Below are positions 24,542 to 45,746 of a stretch of 64,000 bases of DNA, piece after piece. The stretch comes from Aptenodytes patagonicus (taxonomy: Eukaryota; Chordata; Aves; Sphenisciformes; Spheniscidae), in contig NC_134970.1 in the NCBI RefSeq assembly GCF_965638725.1, positions 873,001 to 937,000 of the forward strand. Direction: 5' to 3'. The position numbers were made by a program, and so were the translations under genes. The notes beneath the pieces are model-generated. The model ran no database searches, was not told the origin of the DNA, and saw only the letters and a program-made list of their open reading frames with translations. Position 1 is the stretch's first letter, and each line of letters opens with the position of its first letter.

Positions 24542-25590
24542 TGCCCAACGACCCCAAGGCAGAGGGGCTCGCCTTGCCTGGATGGAGATGGGACATCGGT
24601 GCTGCCTCGGGGCCACCTCTCCCCCAAGCACTTGTTTCCTGAGCCGACCACAAGAAGAGTAAGAAAACCTGGAGCCTCTGTCTGTGCCCCGGCCCAGAGC
24701 ATCCCCCTCCACCTGCTGCATCCCAGCCCTGGGCGGAGATGGAAGGGCCTTGGACAGAGAGCAGGGACTGGGGTTGAGGGATGTTTTTCGTGCTGCCACT
24801 TTCTTGGTTGCTGTGAAAAGCCTAAATCCTCCCTGGCTTCTTGGTGCATCCTTTGCACCTCACCCTGGGCTTTGGTGTGCTGGTTCCAGCAGTGTGCAAT
24901 GGCCGTCAGGCTGGTGGGGCACTCGTACCTGGAGAAGCGTGTGCTTGCTGCTGCAGTCATCTCCTCTCCCCTGCCCTGTGACACTTGCACCAGTGACACC
25001 GAAGCTGCTGTTGGGCCTGGGTGCTGGGGCCAGGATGGGCTGTGGCCTGGGGTGAAGCCCTGCTGGCAGCCAGGCAATGCTCAGCCTGGCAGAAGTCTGG
25101 TGGTGGGTGGCGTGGTGGTGGGCGAACCCCATGACTGACATCCCAGCTTTGTGCTTGCCCTCTCCGGCCCCTCACACCTTCCTCCCAGCCATGTACCTTG
25201 TCTTAGTCTCCGGTTTGGGAGGATGGGGCAGTGCTCAGTCACTGTGGCGCACTGTGAGAGCCCCTGGGAAGGAATGAGCTATCGCACTTGCACTGGCTGT
25301 GCCATGGGTTCTGCCCGCACCCCTCTCCATACATTGGATTACTGCTGTGTTTCTGAAGCCAATTATTTATTAACTGGGGAGCTGAGCTGGAAAATGTCTA
25401 AATCCTTTCTTGTTGTGTGGAGTCTGTATGAATATGTGTCTATATTTTTGAGCGGTTCTAAGTTGGCCACTGCTGAGCAGCGGTTGCACACAGAGCAGCC
25501 CTATTCAGCCAAGCTTAACAGCTTAAACGTGCTGCGTGGATCTGCTTAGCTGAGGGCTGGAAACTCACAATAAAAGCAGCTTGGTTGTGA
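24542..25590 (+). other. PPM1J: PPM1J 3' UTR
   Basis: About 1 kb of non-coding sequence follows the TGA stop (24539-24541) and ends shortly after an AATAAA signal at 25569-25574. The end is inferred from the first consensus signal. Further AATAAA hexamers at 25941-25946 and 26075-26080 could give longer forms. Confidence 0.65.
25569..25574 (+). terminator. PPM1J poly(A) signal (AATAAA)
   Basis: First canonical AATAAA on the plus strand after the PPM1J stop codon, within CACAATAAAAGC. It is followed by a TTGTGACTGGGGGTGGGG GU-rich stretch, as expected downstream of a cleavage site. Confidence 0.7.
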
Positions 25591-25599
25591 CTGGGGGTG

Positions 25600-27700
25600 G
25601 GGAGACAACTCCCTCCTTTTTCTTAATAACCTCAAAGCTGGTGCTGAGCAGAGCTGTAGCAGCAGTTGATCTGTGCATAGTATCTTATTTTGCATCACAC
25701 ATACCTCTGACTGGGAGGATGCATTTCCTGGACCTCTCTAGAGCATTGCATCCTCCCAAAACGTGAGGGATGATCCCATCCTGGCAGTGCGGTGATGGGG
25801 AGAGCTGGGCCATGGTCCCTTGTTTTGGGAAGGCTCTGTGGCACCAGTAGTTTGTGTCCTGCTGTCGCTGGGTGCAGCCAGCTCTTGTCAAGTGTCACCT
25901 CTGGTGAATGTTGTTTGTCTCTTGTAATCAGCGAGATGTAAATAAACTGGGTGCACTTAATGGGAAGTGAAAGTTATCCAGTGAGATTTTAACCTATTGA
26001 CATCTCCTGTGCTGAAGGGAGCAGGGAGTGATACTGGGGCTAGGAGCCTGTCCTTGCGTGACACTGTGTGTTTAAATAAAGGTTTTGCCACTTGCAATCC
26101 CACTTCAAAGTCTTTCTTGCAGAGCTCCTGCAAAGACGACTTACCTAAAAGCCAATTAGCTCTGATTAATTTATGTAGGCAGGCTTGGTAGCAAATAGGC
26201 CCAGACAGAGCCATGTGAGCTGCTGTCCCTCTGCCCTTGGCGCTGGCCAGACCCTGTGGAGCATCCCTCCCGCACCCAGGGTGAGTGGGAACTGCTGCCG
26301 TGCTGCCGGTCTCTGCGCGGTGCTGCCTGGCGGCTGCTGGCTGGGTTTACACGGGGCTGGCATAGGGACACAGCAGTGCAGGGGCATGGCTCTCTGGGGT
26401 GGGTGATGGCCAGCTGGGCAGGGAAAGAGCTGCAGGGTGGCCAAAACAGGACCTGGCTGGTGAGCGCTGCATTAGGCTTGGATGAGGATTGAAAACCAGC
26501 AGGCGCCAGCCTGGCCCCCCCCGGCTGCTCCCCGCTGCAGGCAGCGCCTGGACACAGACAGGGAGCAGAGGGGAGGAAAGGCCAATGGTTTCCCTGCTCA
26601 TGGGGTTGGGTCCCTCCTTCAGGGAGTGGGGTGGGCTGTGGATGGAGGCACATCTCTGCAGGCTGCAGCTCCCAGGGACGTGGCTGTGCTGGAAAGGCAG
26701 GACCCCTCTCTGGGAGCTCAGGCATCCCAGCAGCGGCTACCTCCTGCCTCTAGGGTGGCCTGCCCGCTGGAAGCGTCCCTGCTGTCACCCCTGACTGCCA
26801 CTGTTACCCCTGGTGCTCCTGATGCTCACACATGTTTTCCCCACACCCCTGGCTACCCCCACGCTTGTTTGCACAGCCCTGTTCTCCTGGCATGGTGTTC
26901 TTCATGACAGTGGTTGAGAACTGGCCCTGCTTTTCCAGGTCACTGCCTGGGAGCTGCTGGATAAGGCAAGGAGGCAGGGGCTGCATTTAAAACTTCCTCT
27001 GTGGTTCCCCTTTTTACTAAGGAAACATTTCCTTTGGAACCAGCTCCTGGCCTGGGGCTTGATAAATTAAGAAAAATTGTCTCCGAGCCCTTAAAATAGC
27101 AGCAGTTTATGAGCCTGGGTCTGGGCCAGGACCCTGGGGCTGCCTTTCCCTGGCGGAGCAGCAGGGACTCAGCCCTGCAGCTGGGGCATCACGGGGAGGA
27201 GCAGCCCGGTTCTCCCTTGCTGACAGCCCGCTGTGGGCGAGGAGAGCCAGAGCCGCTGCCTGCAGCACTGGGGTTGTCTCAGCGTAGGGCCTGATGCACC
27301 ACGGCCCCCTTCTGCCAGTGCCCCTCTGGAGGGGACTCGAGGTCCTGGGGACAGGGCATGTCCCTCACAACCCCGCTGTGTCTGTTACGGTGGGAAACGG
27401 GGCCTTCCCCAAGGAGCGAGCAGCTGACTGGGCAGCACATGAGGGATGCAGGAGGGGTGCGGTGGGGTTTGGCTGCTGGCCCCCGCTGCCTCCGCTAGGA
27501 TCTGCCTTCCTTGGCAGAGCTTGTCTCTCGCTAGCAGTGGCTCTTGGCACTGCCATAAATAATGCTCATGGGGGGAAAGGCATCTCCTTGAGAGGTGCTC
27601 CAATGGTGGAGGATTCCTGGTTAGGGGGCAAAGCACGGGGTGGTCTTTGCTATTGGTCCTACCTGGAAGGGGAGATTGGGAACAGCAGCTCAGCCCTTCC
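25600..27700. other. Intergenic region between PPM1J and RHOC
   Basis: About 2 kb without a recognisable coding exon. It contains two extra AATAAA hexamers (25941 and 26075) that might serve PPM1J. The GC content rises toward the RHOC island. No repeat family was recognised. Confidence 0.55.
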
Positions 27701-28200
27701 TGGCAGCAGCGGGCGCTCTGGGAGCCGAGCGCCGGGATGGCCCCTCTCCCTGCCTGGCCTCAGTAACCTAAACGGGAAAAAACCCTTCGGGGAGCCCAGG
27801 CTGGCTGAGGTTGCAGGCACCTCCCTGCCCGGCCGGGCCACCCGGGGCCGTGCCCGGTGGCGTGGGACCAACCCGGGGATGGCGCCCGCGGCTCCGCGGG
27901 GAAACAGCGGCAGGTCCTGGGCGTCCCCGGAGCCGGGATGGGGGCTGCGCGGGAAGGGGCTCGGCCCCGCACCTCCCTTCGGCTCGGCTCGGCTCGGCTC
28001 AGCTGAGCACGGCTCGGAGAGCTCCCGCCCCGCCCGCCGCGGGCGGCCCCCGGACGGGGCGGTGCCGCCAAGCCGCGCTGCGGAGCCGGGGCCGGAGCTG
28101 GAGCCGAGACCGGGATCGGGAACGGGACAGCGGCGGAGAGAGGTGCGGGCTGGGCTGGGCTGGGCAGCGCTCGGGGTGCGGGGGCCTGGGGGCTGTGGGG
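27700..28200 (+). promoter_or_regulatory. RHOC: RHOC CpG-island promoter with putative non-coding exon 1
   Basis: A dense CpG island with GC boxes and a CGGCT pentamer run (about 27980-28000) lies 8 kb upstream of the RHOC start codon on the same strand. A candidate donor, GGAGAGAG|GTGCGGGC, ends at 28142, which fits mammalian RHOC genes where the first exon is non-coding. The exon and its 5' end are inferred. Confidence 0.55.
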
Positions 28201-28349
28201 TCAGTGCTGGGGTGGGGGGAGCGGGGGGCGGGGGTCAGTGCTGGGGTTGGTGCAACTGAGGTGGGGGGTTACTGGTGGGGTCTGGGGGAACTGGGGTGTG
28301 GGGTTACTGGTGGGACGTGGGGTCAGCGCTGGGGTGGGGACCGGGGCAC

Positions 28350-28350
<1 letters not shown>
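28196..28350 (+). repeat. G-rich minisatellite in RHOC intron 1
   Basis: Degenerate repeats of GGGGTCAGTGCTGGGGT and GGGGTTACTGGTGGG occur at least twice each within about 150 bp, directly downstream of the island. Many runs of three or more G make G-quadruplex formation plausible. No coding capacity. Confidence 0.65.
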
Positions 28351-37424
<9,074 letters not shown>

Positions 37425-38120
37425 GCAGCCCGGTGGGCCAGGAGGCAGCTGCCTGTGCCGGCACCCGGCTGCCCTGCGCTGCGCGGGGAGGGAGCGCTCG
37501 CAGACGTCCGAAGAGGGACCTCATGGTGCCAGTACCTGCCCCGAACACTCTGCACAAGAACTGCCACCCAAGCCCATGGGATGTCCCTGCGTGACCCCGG
37601 GGCTGTGAGAGGCCAGTGCCTTCAGTCCCCGCTGCTCTTTATGGGCCGGGCATTTGCGTAGCTCTCCGTGTTGCCCCGTTTTGTACTGATCTCCCTGGTT
37701 TCACCTCTCCCATGGGGATTGCCGTGGTGTTCGCTCTCCCTCTCCAGCTCTGGGCAGGTGCCGCAGAAGCGGGAGGTGCTGCTGGCTGCTGCCCGCAGCT
37801 CGCATGCGGGGCCTGCTGGGCCCTCGGGCGCTCTGCCCACTCCCCTCGGCCGTGCGGGCAGCACACACCAGTGTTTTATACAGACTTGCCCAGGGCAGCT
37901 TTCAGCCCCGTTCTGTGTGCAGAGCTGGGCGCAGCTGCCTCTCCAGGGAGCTGTGCTCGGCCGCTGCCAGAAGCGCTCTGCTCCCGGGACCTGCACTGGG
38001 GCAGCGCCTCTGCCCAGCTCTGCCAGTAACGCCTTCTTCAAGTCTGCATTGGTCATGGACTTAGCACCAGTAAACTGAACTGTGTAATTGGGAGAATAAA
38101 TGCAAACTGGTATTTCAGTA
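37425..38120 (+). other. RHOC: RHOC 3' UTR
   Basis: Sequence after the TGA (37422-37424) runs to just past the AATAAA at 38095-38100. GC-rich, with no further coding frame. The MOV10 3' end approaches from the other strand about 400 bp further on. Confidence 0.75.
38095..38100 (+). terminator. RHOC poly(A) signal (AATAAA)
   Basis: GGGAGAATAAATGC on the plus strand about 670 nt after the stop codon, followed within 30 nt by TTGTATCTCTGCTTG, a U/GU-rich downstream element. Confidence 0.8.
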
Positions 38121-38499
38121 ATTGTATCTCTGCTTGCGTGGCATCCTTCTGCTCTCCTTCGTGCCCTTGTGCTTGTCTGGGCGGCTGCCTGCGGGCTGGG
38201 TCCACGTGCTGCCGGGTGGGGGCCTTGCTCGGCCCCCAGCCCCTCTTGCTTCAGCTGCTGGTGCAGGATCAGGGCTCGTCACCATGTGCTTGGGTAAGAC
38301 CATGGGAGCAGCTTACGTGGGAAGGGCCAGGCAGGAGCTCCCCAGCCGTACCCAGTCCCTGGTGCAACAGGCGCTGTGGTCACCACTGGAGCCATCCCTC
38401 CTCTGTCACTGTCCTGGAGGAGGTCGGGGCAGGGCTGCAGCAAGCCCGTCCCGGCAGCCCCAGCTGTGGTGGCAGGGCCCAGGACTGAACATCAATACA

Positions 38500-39318
38500 C
38501 TGTTTTTCTCTAAACATTTATTCCAGGGAAACAAAGTGAAGTCTGCCTGTGCAGCCGTGCCAGCTCTTGGGCCTGGTGGGGGACCCAGCCATGCTGTGCC
38601 TGGCTGGGTCCCTGCCTGCTGCCTGCACCCCAGTCACCCGCTGTGGCAGCACTGAGCTCCCCTGCGCACCCAGCGATGCTCTTTGGAGGCCAGACTCTCA
38701 CTTAGGCCATTCATTGAACAGTGAGACCAGTCACAGAGAATTGGCTTTCCACAGCCGTGTCAAAAACTGTTTAAAAAGGAGAGTGGTCCCAGTCCAGCAC
38801 TGGCACAGTCCCGCTCTGTGAGGGGAGGTGTCTGCCCCAGGTTGCCCTGCGGTCCGTGCTGGGGCTCTTGGCTGGTAGCGAAGGCTGGCAGGACCCCATT
38901 GCCCAGCAGGTTCAGCCCTGTCTCCACAGGGATGCATGGTGCACTGAGCACCCCAGGACGGAGGTAGGGGGAAAGCAAGCGGCTGCTGCAGGCCAGGGGC
39001 AGGCTGAGGGATGCTGGAGCTCCACAGGGCTTCTCCTCCTTTCCCAGGTGGGTTTCCTGCAGAGAAACCCCGTGGCAGAGCCGGCCCCTGACTCAGGAGG
39101 GGACAGGCAGCCCCTAAGCGAGAGCCCGTCCAGAGCCCTGTCACACTTGCTGCAGGAGAAGCCTCCCAGCGCCCCTCGCACACATGAACCTGTGCCCTGG
39201 CTCGGCCCCGGCCACGCTGCTGCCCCAGGGCGCCGGTGCAGCATGGCGGGCTGTGCCGCTCCTCACCCTGCTCCTGCCAGGTCTCTGCCAGCAGCTCCCA
39301 GCCCTGCTCACCTGGTTG
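38500..39318 (-). other. MOV10: MOV10 3' UTR
   Basis: Minus-strand sequence from the TAG stop (39321-39319) to the AATAAA at 38522-38517. No frame homologous to the longer C-terminal tail of mammalian MOV10 is visible in it. Confidence 0.65.
38517..38522 (-). terminator. MOV10 poly(A) signal (AATAAA, minus strand)
   Basis: TTTATT on the plus strand reads AATAAA on the minus strand, about 0.8 kb after the MOV10 stop. The minus-strand sequence after it (TGTTTAGAGAAAAACAGTG) is compatible with a cleavage site. The signal is about 420 bp from the RHOC signal on the other strand. Confidence 0.7.
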
Positions 39319-42300
39319 CTAATTGCTGAGGTGCAGCGCGTGGAGGTCGGCGGCGAGGCCATCCTCTGCCGGGCTCTCGTCCTCGTAGGGGTAGCCCGTG
39401 TAGCCGCCCTCCTCCCTGCAGTACCTGAGGAACCTGCAGGCACAGGGTGAGGGGAGTGTGGGCAGGAGGTGGCAATGGCCTCGCTGCCTCTGTAGCACTG
39501 GGCATAGCCAGGCACTGTCCGCAGGCAGCAGGGAAGGGCGGGCAGGTGCTCACGAGCACTGTCTGCGGAGGGGGTCAGGCGCAGCCAGGCAAGGCTCACC
39601 TCTGCCAGTGTTGGTCCTTGCTGAGCACGGCCGGGTTACCCACCACGATCAGCAGAGCCTTGGCCCTGGTGATGGCCACGTTGAGCCTCTGAAAAGAGAA
39701 CAAGAGTGAGGGCTTTACCCTGCAGCAGCACCTCTCAGCCCCTTGCCCAGCCCCACCTAGGTGCAGGCAGCTCCAGTGCAGCACCAAGCACCTGGAGCAG
39801 CTCCGCCTGCCTGCGGGGCACCGGAGGGAAGCAGGGGGTGCTGAGGGAGAGGGGCCTGCTCAGGGCAGCACGGTACCTTGGGGTTCTTGAGGAAGCCCAG
39901 CTTGAAGGTCTGGTCGAGCTGGAGGTACTCACTGCAGCTGCGCACGGTGGAGATGAGGATGACGCGTCGCTCCTGGCCCTGGAACTCCTCCACAGAGCCC
40001 ACCTGGGGCAGGGACAGCAGGTGAGGGGCCAGGGAGCACCCCCGGGTGGGGGCTGGTGGGGCTCCCCCTGTCCGCGGCAGGGTGGGCTCCTCTCCCCCCC
40101 TGCTCCCAGGACCGTACCTTCAGCAGGCTGATGTCTGGCAGTGTCCGCAGGACAGGGTCCAGGGAGGTGATGGCTTTCCGGATCTTCTCCACCTGGGGGG
40201 AGGCACGCAGCACAGTCCAGCCGCCATGGAGCTGTCCTCATGTGCCAGCCCCAGGGTTGCCCATCCATTCCAGTGCCCCCTGTCCCCCGGGGAGGTCTCT
40301 GCCCGTCCCCTGCCTGCAGAGCTGTGCCCCTCACCTGCTTCCTGTAGGGAGAGATGATGCCGACCTCCTTGGGCGAGACGCTGGGGCAGCCCCCCTTGCC
40401 CCGGCTCTGCAGCAGCTTCTTGAGGTAGTGGACCAGCACCTCGATCTCAGCCGTGTTGAAGAACGAGGGGCTCTTGGCCTCTCTCTGGTCTTCCCCGCAA
40501 ACCCCGTGGAAGATGATGGGGAAGCCCTGGGGGTGGACAGTATTGGGCTCTGCTTCACCTGTGGTTCAGGGCTCCCCCTGGGCTCCTTCCCTGCTTCCCC
40601 CCTCACTTTTTTGGGAAGCTCCTCCCAGGCACAATACAGACTCCGGACGTCGAGCTCGTCACTCTTGCAGGCCTTCAGCTCGCTGTCGTAGAAGAGCTCG
40701 TTGGGGATCCTGAGGATGGCCTCGTGGGACCTGGCAGAGGCAGCACAGTGTCCAGGGTGGATGCCACACGGCCCCAGCACCCTCCCGGGCACCGTGCATC
40801 CGGGACAGCAGGTGCGCTCGCATCTCCTGCACCAGCTGGGGCACTACGAGGCTCTGGGGAGCCGGAGCCCGGGGTGTACACACAGATCCTGCACCGAGCC
40901 ACACTCAGCAGAGCAGCCCCATCCCTGCCTGTGCCCGTCCCCGTGCTGGCCCCGTCCCCACCTGTAGTTCCAGAGCAGTTTGGTGACGAACTGTGGGTTG
41001 TATCCTCCACTCGACTTCTTGTACAGGGGGTTGTGGAGCATCAGCCTCTCTAGCAGCGAGGTGCCTGCACCCAGCGAGACCCCGTGGCTCCCTGCAAGGC
41101 TGCTCGGCCCCCAGGTGCCGGCAGCGCTCTCACCCCTCTCCCAGCTCACCCAAGCCATGCTCGATGGCCAGCGGTGACCTCAGGATGGGGCCCAGCTGCT
41201 GGGGGTCTCCTGCCAGCACCAGCTGCCCCCCGTTGGGGTTGGTCTCCTGGTCCATGGCAGTCAGGAGCCCTGGGCAGAGGGAGAGCTCAGCAGGGCATAG
41301 GGGGTCCCCGGGCCATGCAGAAACACTGGGCCCCGAGACGGCAGCCGGGCACCACTCACCTGCAATGGCGACCACACTCTCTGGCTCTACCGCCTGGCCG
41401 CACTCGTCGATGAAGATGTGGGAGAAAAACCCTGGGGGGAAGTTGGCTGATGCCAGCCTGGGGGAGAGGTGGAGTGAGGCTGCCTTGGCATCCCTGCCCT
41501 GGCTGGCCATCCTTCCTCCCCTCGCCCTCATCCTCCTGCAGAGGACGGGTCCCTCCTGTTGCCCGCCCTCCTCCACACCCCCTCCCCACTGCACCCCAGC
41601 GGGGCTGCCCTCACAGCCTGGTTGCAAGGCAGCCCCTGGGTCCACCCACTGTGGGTGGTGGGGACAATCCCAGGTCCTCCAACCTTCCCGCTGTCACCAG
41701 CGTGGTGATGAGGATCCGGTAGTGCCCCAGGTGCTCCTTGCTCAGGTACACGTAGCAGCTCTGCTCATTGTCCCAGTTGCAGCAGGGCTGAAACACAGGT
41801 GTTTGGTGGGATCCTGCTCTCCCTGGGGGCTGCCAGGCCAGATTTGCTGTGGGCTGCCGGGACAGAGGGGCAGGGACCTACCCTGATATCAGCAGGTACC
41901 TCCTGGTAGTTCCTAGAGCTGGCGATGAGCCTGTAGACATACCGGGGGGCGATGTCCTTGATGAGGCGCTGACACAGCAGGTCTGTGGCACTGTTGGAAG
42001 GGGCACAGGCCAAGATCCGGGCGTCCTTGAAGCATGTCCATACCTAGGTGGGAGGAGGGAGCAACGGCACTGAGCCCCATGGGCCGGGGTGGGCAGCGAT
42101 GCCCGGGGCTGGACCTGGGCACCAGCCACTCACCTGCTTGATGGCTTCCACCAGGGTGACTGTCTTGCCAGTCCCAGGGGGGCCGAAGATGAGGTATGGA
42201 GCTGGCCTGGACATCCCCGTCACGATGTGCGTCACGGCTCTGCACTGCTCCTCGTTCGCCAGCAGCTTGCGGTCGAACCACCTGCGGGAGCAGAGGCTGA

Positions 42301-45300
42301 GCAGGCCAGTCCCTGTCCTTGCCTGTCCCTTCCTACCCTGCAGGCATGGGGACTCACCGGGGCTGGAAGGTGCCTGTGAAGAGGGACTTGTGGCACGAGG
42401 CGGAGGGGAAGAGGAGGCTGGACAAGCCGCGCTGCATGGCCAGGGCTGCAGCCCGATGCTGGACTCGCAGCGGCAGCCGGCTGAAGGTGAAGGTCACGTC
42501 AAACCTCAGGTTGTTCACAAACTTCTTCTGCAGCCTGGGAAGGAGTGGTGTGAGCAGGGCATGGGGATGCTCCCCCACGCCCTCTCTGGCCCTTTCCAGC
42601 CCACACCTGGCCTTCAGCACGTCCGAACAGGACTGCCAGGGCCCTGCCAGTCCGGCCAGGGCCAGACACCACTCACTTGGAGGAGAAGCCCAGCCTGACC
42701 TTCTCCAGCTCCACACCATGCACGTAGCCCTTGTACTGGACGAGCGGGGAGCAGTCCCGCTCGCTGCTCAGGTGGGCGAAGAGGTGGTCCCCCTTCAGTA
42801 CGGATGGGCGGTTCTCGGCCACGCCAGGCACCTGTGCTGAACGGCCAGCATGATGCCGGGCACCTCGGGAGCCCCGGCACCCCTCCCGCCCCCCCGGCTC
42901 CCCCTACGTACGTTGAGGACCAGCAGCGCCCTGTCCTGCACCATGGGCACATCCTGCATGTCGTAGCGCCGGATGTCCACCTCCATCTGGATCTCCTCCA
43001 GGTGCAGCAGCAGCTGGAACTTCTGCTGGTAGTTCTCAGCAAGCAGGGGGGCCTCCAGCAGCGACCTGTGGGCAGCAGAGATGTCACCATGCCCCAGGGA
43101 CACCTCAACCAAGGCGCAGCGGGTGGGAGGTGCAGGGCCGGGCGGCATTGCCCCCACCCCTCGGCACTCACCGCATGGCAGCCCAGCTGGAGCTGGCATG
43201 GGCATTGGGTCCGAGCAGGATCGTGTCCTTGAGGCTCTTTGGGTACTGGTAGGTGCCCAGAGGGATTTCCCTCTCCAGTTCATTTTTCAGGGAGCTATGC
43301 AGAGGGGACAGCGGTGCCGCAGGGACTGCAGGGCTGTGTTCCCCCCAGGCTGCAACCACCCGTGGCCCCGGCAAGCAGGGTGTCCCCAGCCCCACCATCA
43401 CCAGCCATCGCATGGGGATGAAGCACTGTCCCAGGGTGCCAGACAGCTGGGTCCCAAGGAGCTGAGCCTTGTCCCAGCCAGAGAACAGGCCAGGGCCCTC
43501 CACGCAGGATGGCAGCAGGTGACCCCGCCATGTACCTGTCAGGGGGGATGCCATCCTCGGTGATGACGGTGACAGGGCGCTGGAGGCTGGCCTGGTAAGG
43601 CTGGAAAGGCGCTGAGGGCCCCAGGCCCTTGGCCAGCTGGCTCTCGGCGACGGCAGCAATGTAGCGCCAGATGCTGAAGGGCTCGTCCGGCTCCTTGGTG
43701 AACTCGAAGACCACCGTGGCATGGAAGTACCCATTGCAGGTGGTCAGGCACCGCACCTGGATGGGGTACGTGCCGCCTGCGAGGCAAAGAGGCGAGAGCT
43801 GGGTCCTGCATCTCCTCTGGTGGGTCAGGGCACGGGGCAGGGGACAGGGCCCTACCTGGGTGCAGCAGCAGGGATTGGCCCTGTGTCACCCCTTGCTCGT
43901 CCGCAAAGGAGAGTTCCCGTGACTGCTGGCGTGGCTGGCACTGCCGCAGCGTCACGGCCTCCACCCCATGGTTCTGCACCAGGACAGTGACCGTCCGGGG
44001 CTCGCTGGGCACCACTGGGAAGCGGATGCGCCCATTGCCCTGGTCGTGCTCCGAGACGATGTCTACCCCGTGCTTCCCACGGATGAACTCAGCCCTGTGG
44101 GAAGGGAAGGTCAGGCTTTCCCAGCCAGGGTGAGGGATCCCCGGGGCCGTGCTGGGGCAGGTGTGGGCAGGGTGCTGCCAGTCATACCACTTCTTGGCAC
44201 GGCTCTGGGGCACTTGAGGACTGGAGCTGGGCTGCTGCCCTGAGGCAGACGCAGATGCCAATGCCTCTGCATTCATCCTGGGTCTCCGGTACTGGTCTGC
44301 CACTACCACGCGCCTCTTCTCCTGTGAGGAACAGCCAGCATCAGTGTGGCCCCGGGGTCCTGCCGTGGCTGGGGGCTCCTGCGGAGCTGGTCCTGGTGGG
44401 CGCAGGAGCTGCTGCGCTGCCCCAGCCCAGGGCCCCCCTCACCTTCTTGAAGTGCACTGACTCCCCATGCACCTGTGCCCGGTGGGTCACCCTCAGCGCG
44501 TACAAGATGCAGGAGAAGTTGGGCGTTTTTGTATCAGTCCTGCACAGACAAGGGAGAGAGGTTTCTGCGTGGGACGGAGCATGGCTGGGCTGCCAGGGGC
44601 ACAGGCAGCTGAGAGGAGGTGAGCAGGAAGGGACGGTGAAGCAGGGCACTCTGGTGACTTCCCTCTGCACCAGGAGAGGGAGAAGGACTGGGGCTTTTCA
44701 ATGGTTCATGCAAATCTTACATCCCTGCAGGATGCTCCAGGAACTCCATGCTGTGGCATGGCTATTACAGCTGTGCCATGGCCATTCCAGCTGTGCCACG
44801 GCATTGCTGTCTGGCCATGCAGTCCCTGTCCCTGCCAGCATGCACGCAGCAGTGGGGCAGGGGCTTGTCCCTGTCCCCAGGTCCCTCAGGGGCTGAGCCG
44901 GCACAGATGAGGGCTCCTCCAAGGCATGGCCACAGCACTCCCGGCAGCGATGCCTCCCCAGGCACCTCCTCCCGCACCCTGGGGCATGTCCTGCAGCCTG
45001 CAGTGAGCTGAACCCCGGCTTTGCCAATGATTAACAGCAGTGACATTGCACGGGGGCCAGCGTGACCGGTGTCACTGTGGTGAGGCAGGGAGTGTGGCAG
45101 GCAGCGGGTGTCTGAGACTGTGCCCGGGCGGCTGCCAGGGGGTCCCTGCAGCCAAGGAACATCCCAGCAGGGCTGTGGCGAGATGGAGGGGCTTGGGGGC
45201 ATGCAGGTCTGGTGTCCAGAGAGGCACGTCTGCCTTTCACTGCATCCGCAGCCCAGTGGGACACGGGCTGTTCCAGAAATGCTGCTCTGTTTTCTCTGTG

Positions 45301-45746
45301 CCTGGAGAGAGCGGAGCCCCTGCATTTAACTGGTCCAGGTGGTCCTCACTGCTCGGAAAGTGCATGCTCCTCCATCCCACCCCAGCAGGTGATGAAGGAG
45401 AGCCCCCGAAGCCCCTACCTGCTCCCCAGTGCTACCCTCACACCCAGCTCCTGGCCGGAGCTCGCTTGACACCCCACGTGAAGCCCCAGCAATGCTGGCC
45501 GGGGTCCAGTGATCCTGGCCAGGGACCGGTGATGCTGGCCAGGGGAATGGATGATGCTGGCTGGGGAGACCGTCCCAGGCGATGCTGCCTGGGTCTGGCC
45601 GAGGGCTCTCACCTGCCCCGAAACTCCTGGTTGTAGATGCTCCGCAGCGTGTCCCGCCGCCTCTCCTGCTCCCGGCCCGTGTCCCGCAGGAACTGCACGA
45701 ACTGATCCCCCCACAGCCTGGCCTCCGCCACGCTGAACCGCGGCAT
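39319..45746 (-). CDS. MOV10: RNA helicase MOV10, 21 coding exons, 969 aa
   Basis: UPF1-like superfamily 1 RNA helicase. In vertebrates it joins P-bodies and RISC and restricts retroelements and RNA viruses. Exons: 45746-45613, 44539-44443, 44321-44188, 44094-43856, 43776-43536, 43294-43172, 43065-42912, 42831-42677, 42534-42358, 42281-42134, 42043-41882, 41787-41684, 41457-41360, 41269-41150, 41064-40962, 40730-40607, 40526-40335, 40192-40118, 40002-39877, 39688-39600, 39433-39319. All are GT-AG and close in frame; human has 1003 aa. Helicase motifs: Walker A GPPGTGKT (518-525, K524), DECG box (640-643, DEAG in human), GDPQQLGP (676-683), VEEFQGQER (864-872), VAITRAK (906-912). The start [12 protein letters not shown] resembles the MPSKFSCRQLR family start. 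Exon 3 encodes an Ala/Ser/Gln-rich linker (about residues 92-114) absent from human, and the C-terminal tail is short (...ALHLSN). Confidence 0.97.
44753..44812. repeat. 20-bp repeat, three copies, MOV10 intron 1
   Basis: GTGGCATGGCTATTACAGCT, GTGCCATGGCCATTCCAGCT and GTGCCACGGCATTGCTGTCT follow one another without gaps. Divergence rises across the array. Intronic, with no sign of function. Confidence 0.75.
45491..45600. repeat. About 20-bp minisatellite, five copies, next to the MOV10 exon 1 donor
   Basis: Units beginning AATGCTGGCC (45491), GATCCTGGCC (45511), GATGCTGGCC (45531), GATGCTGGCT (45553) and GATGCTGCCT (45581) form a degenerate array of about 20-28 bp period that stops a few bases from the first coding-exon donor of MOV10. 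Copy number could vary between individuals. Confidence 0.75.
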
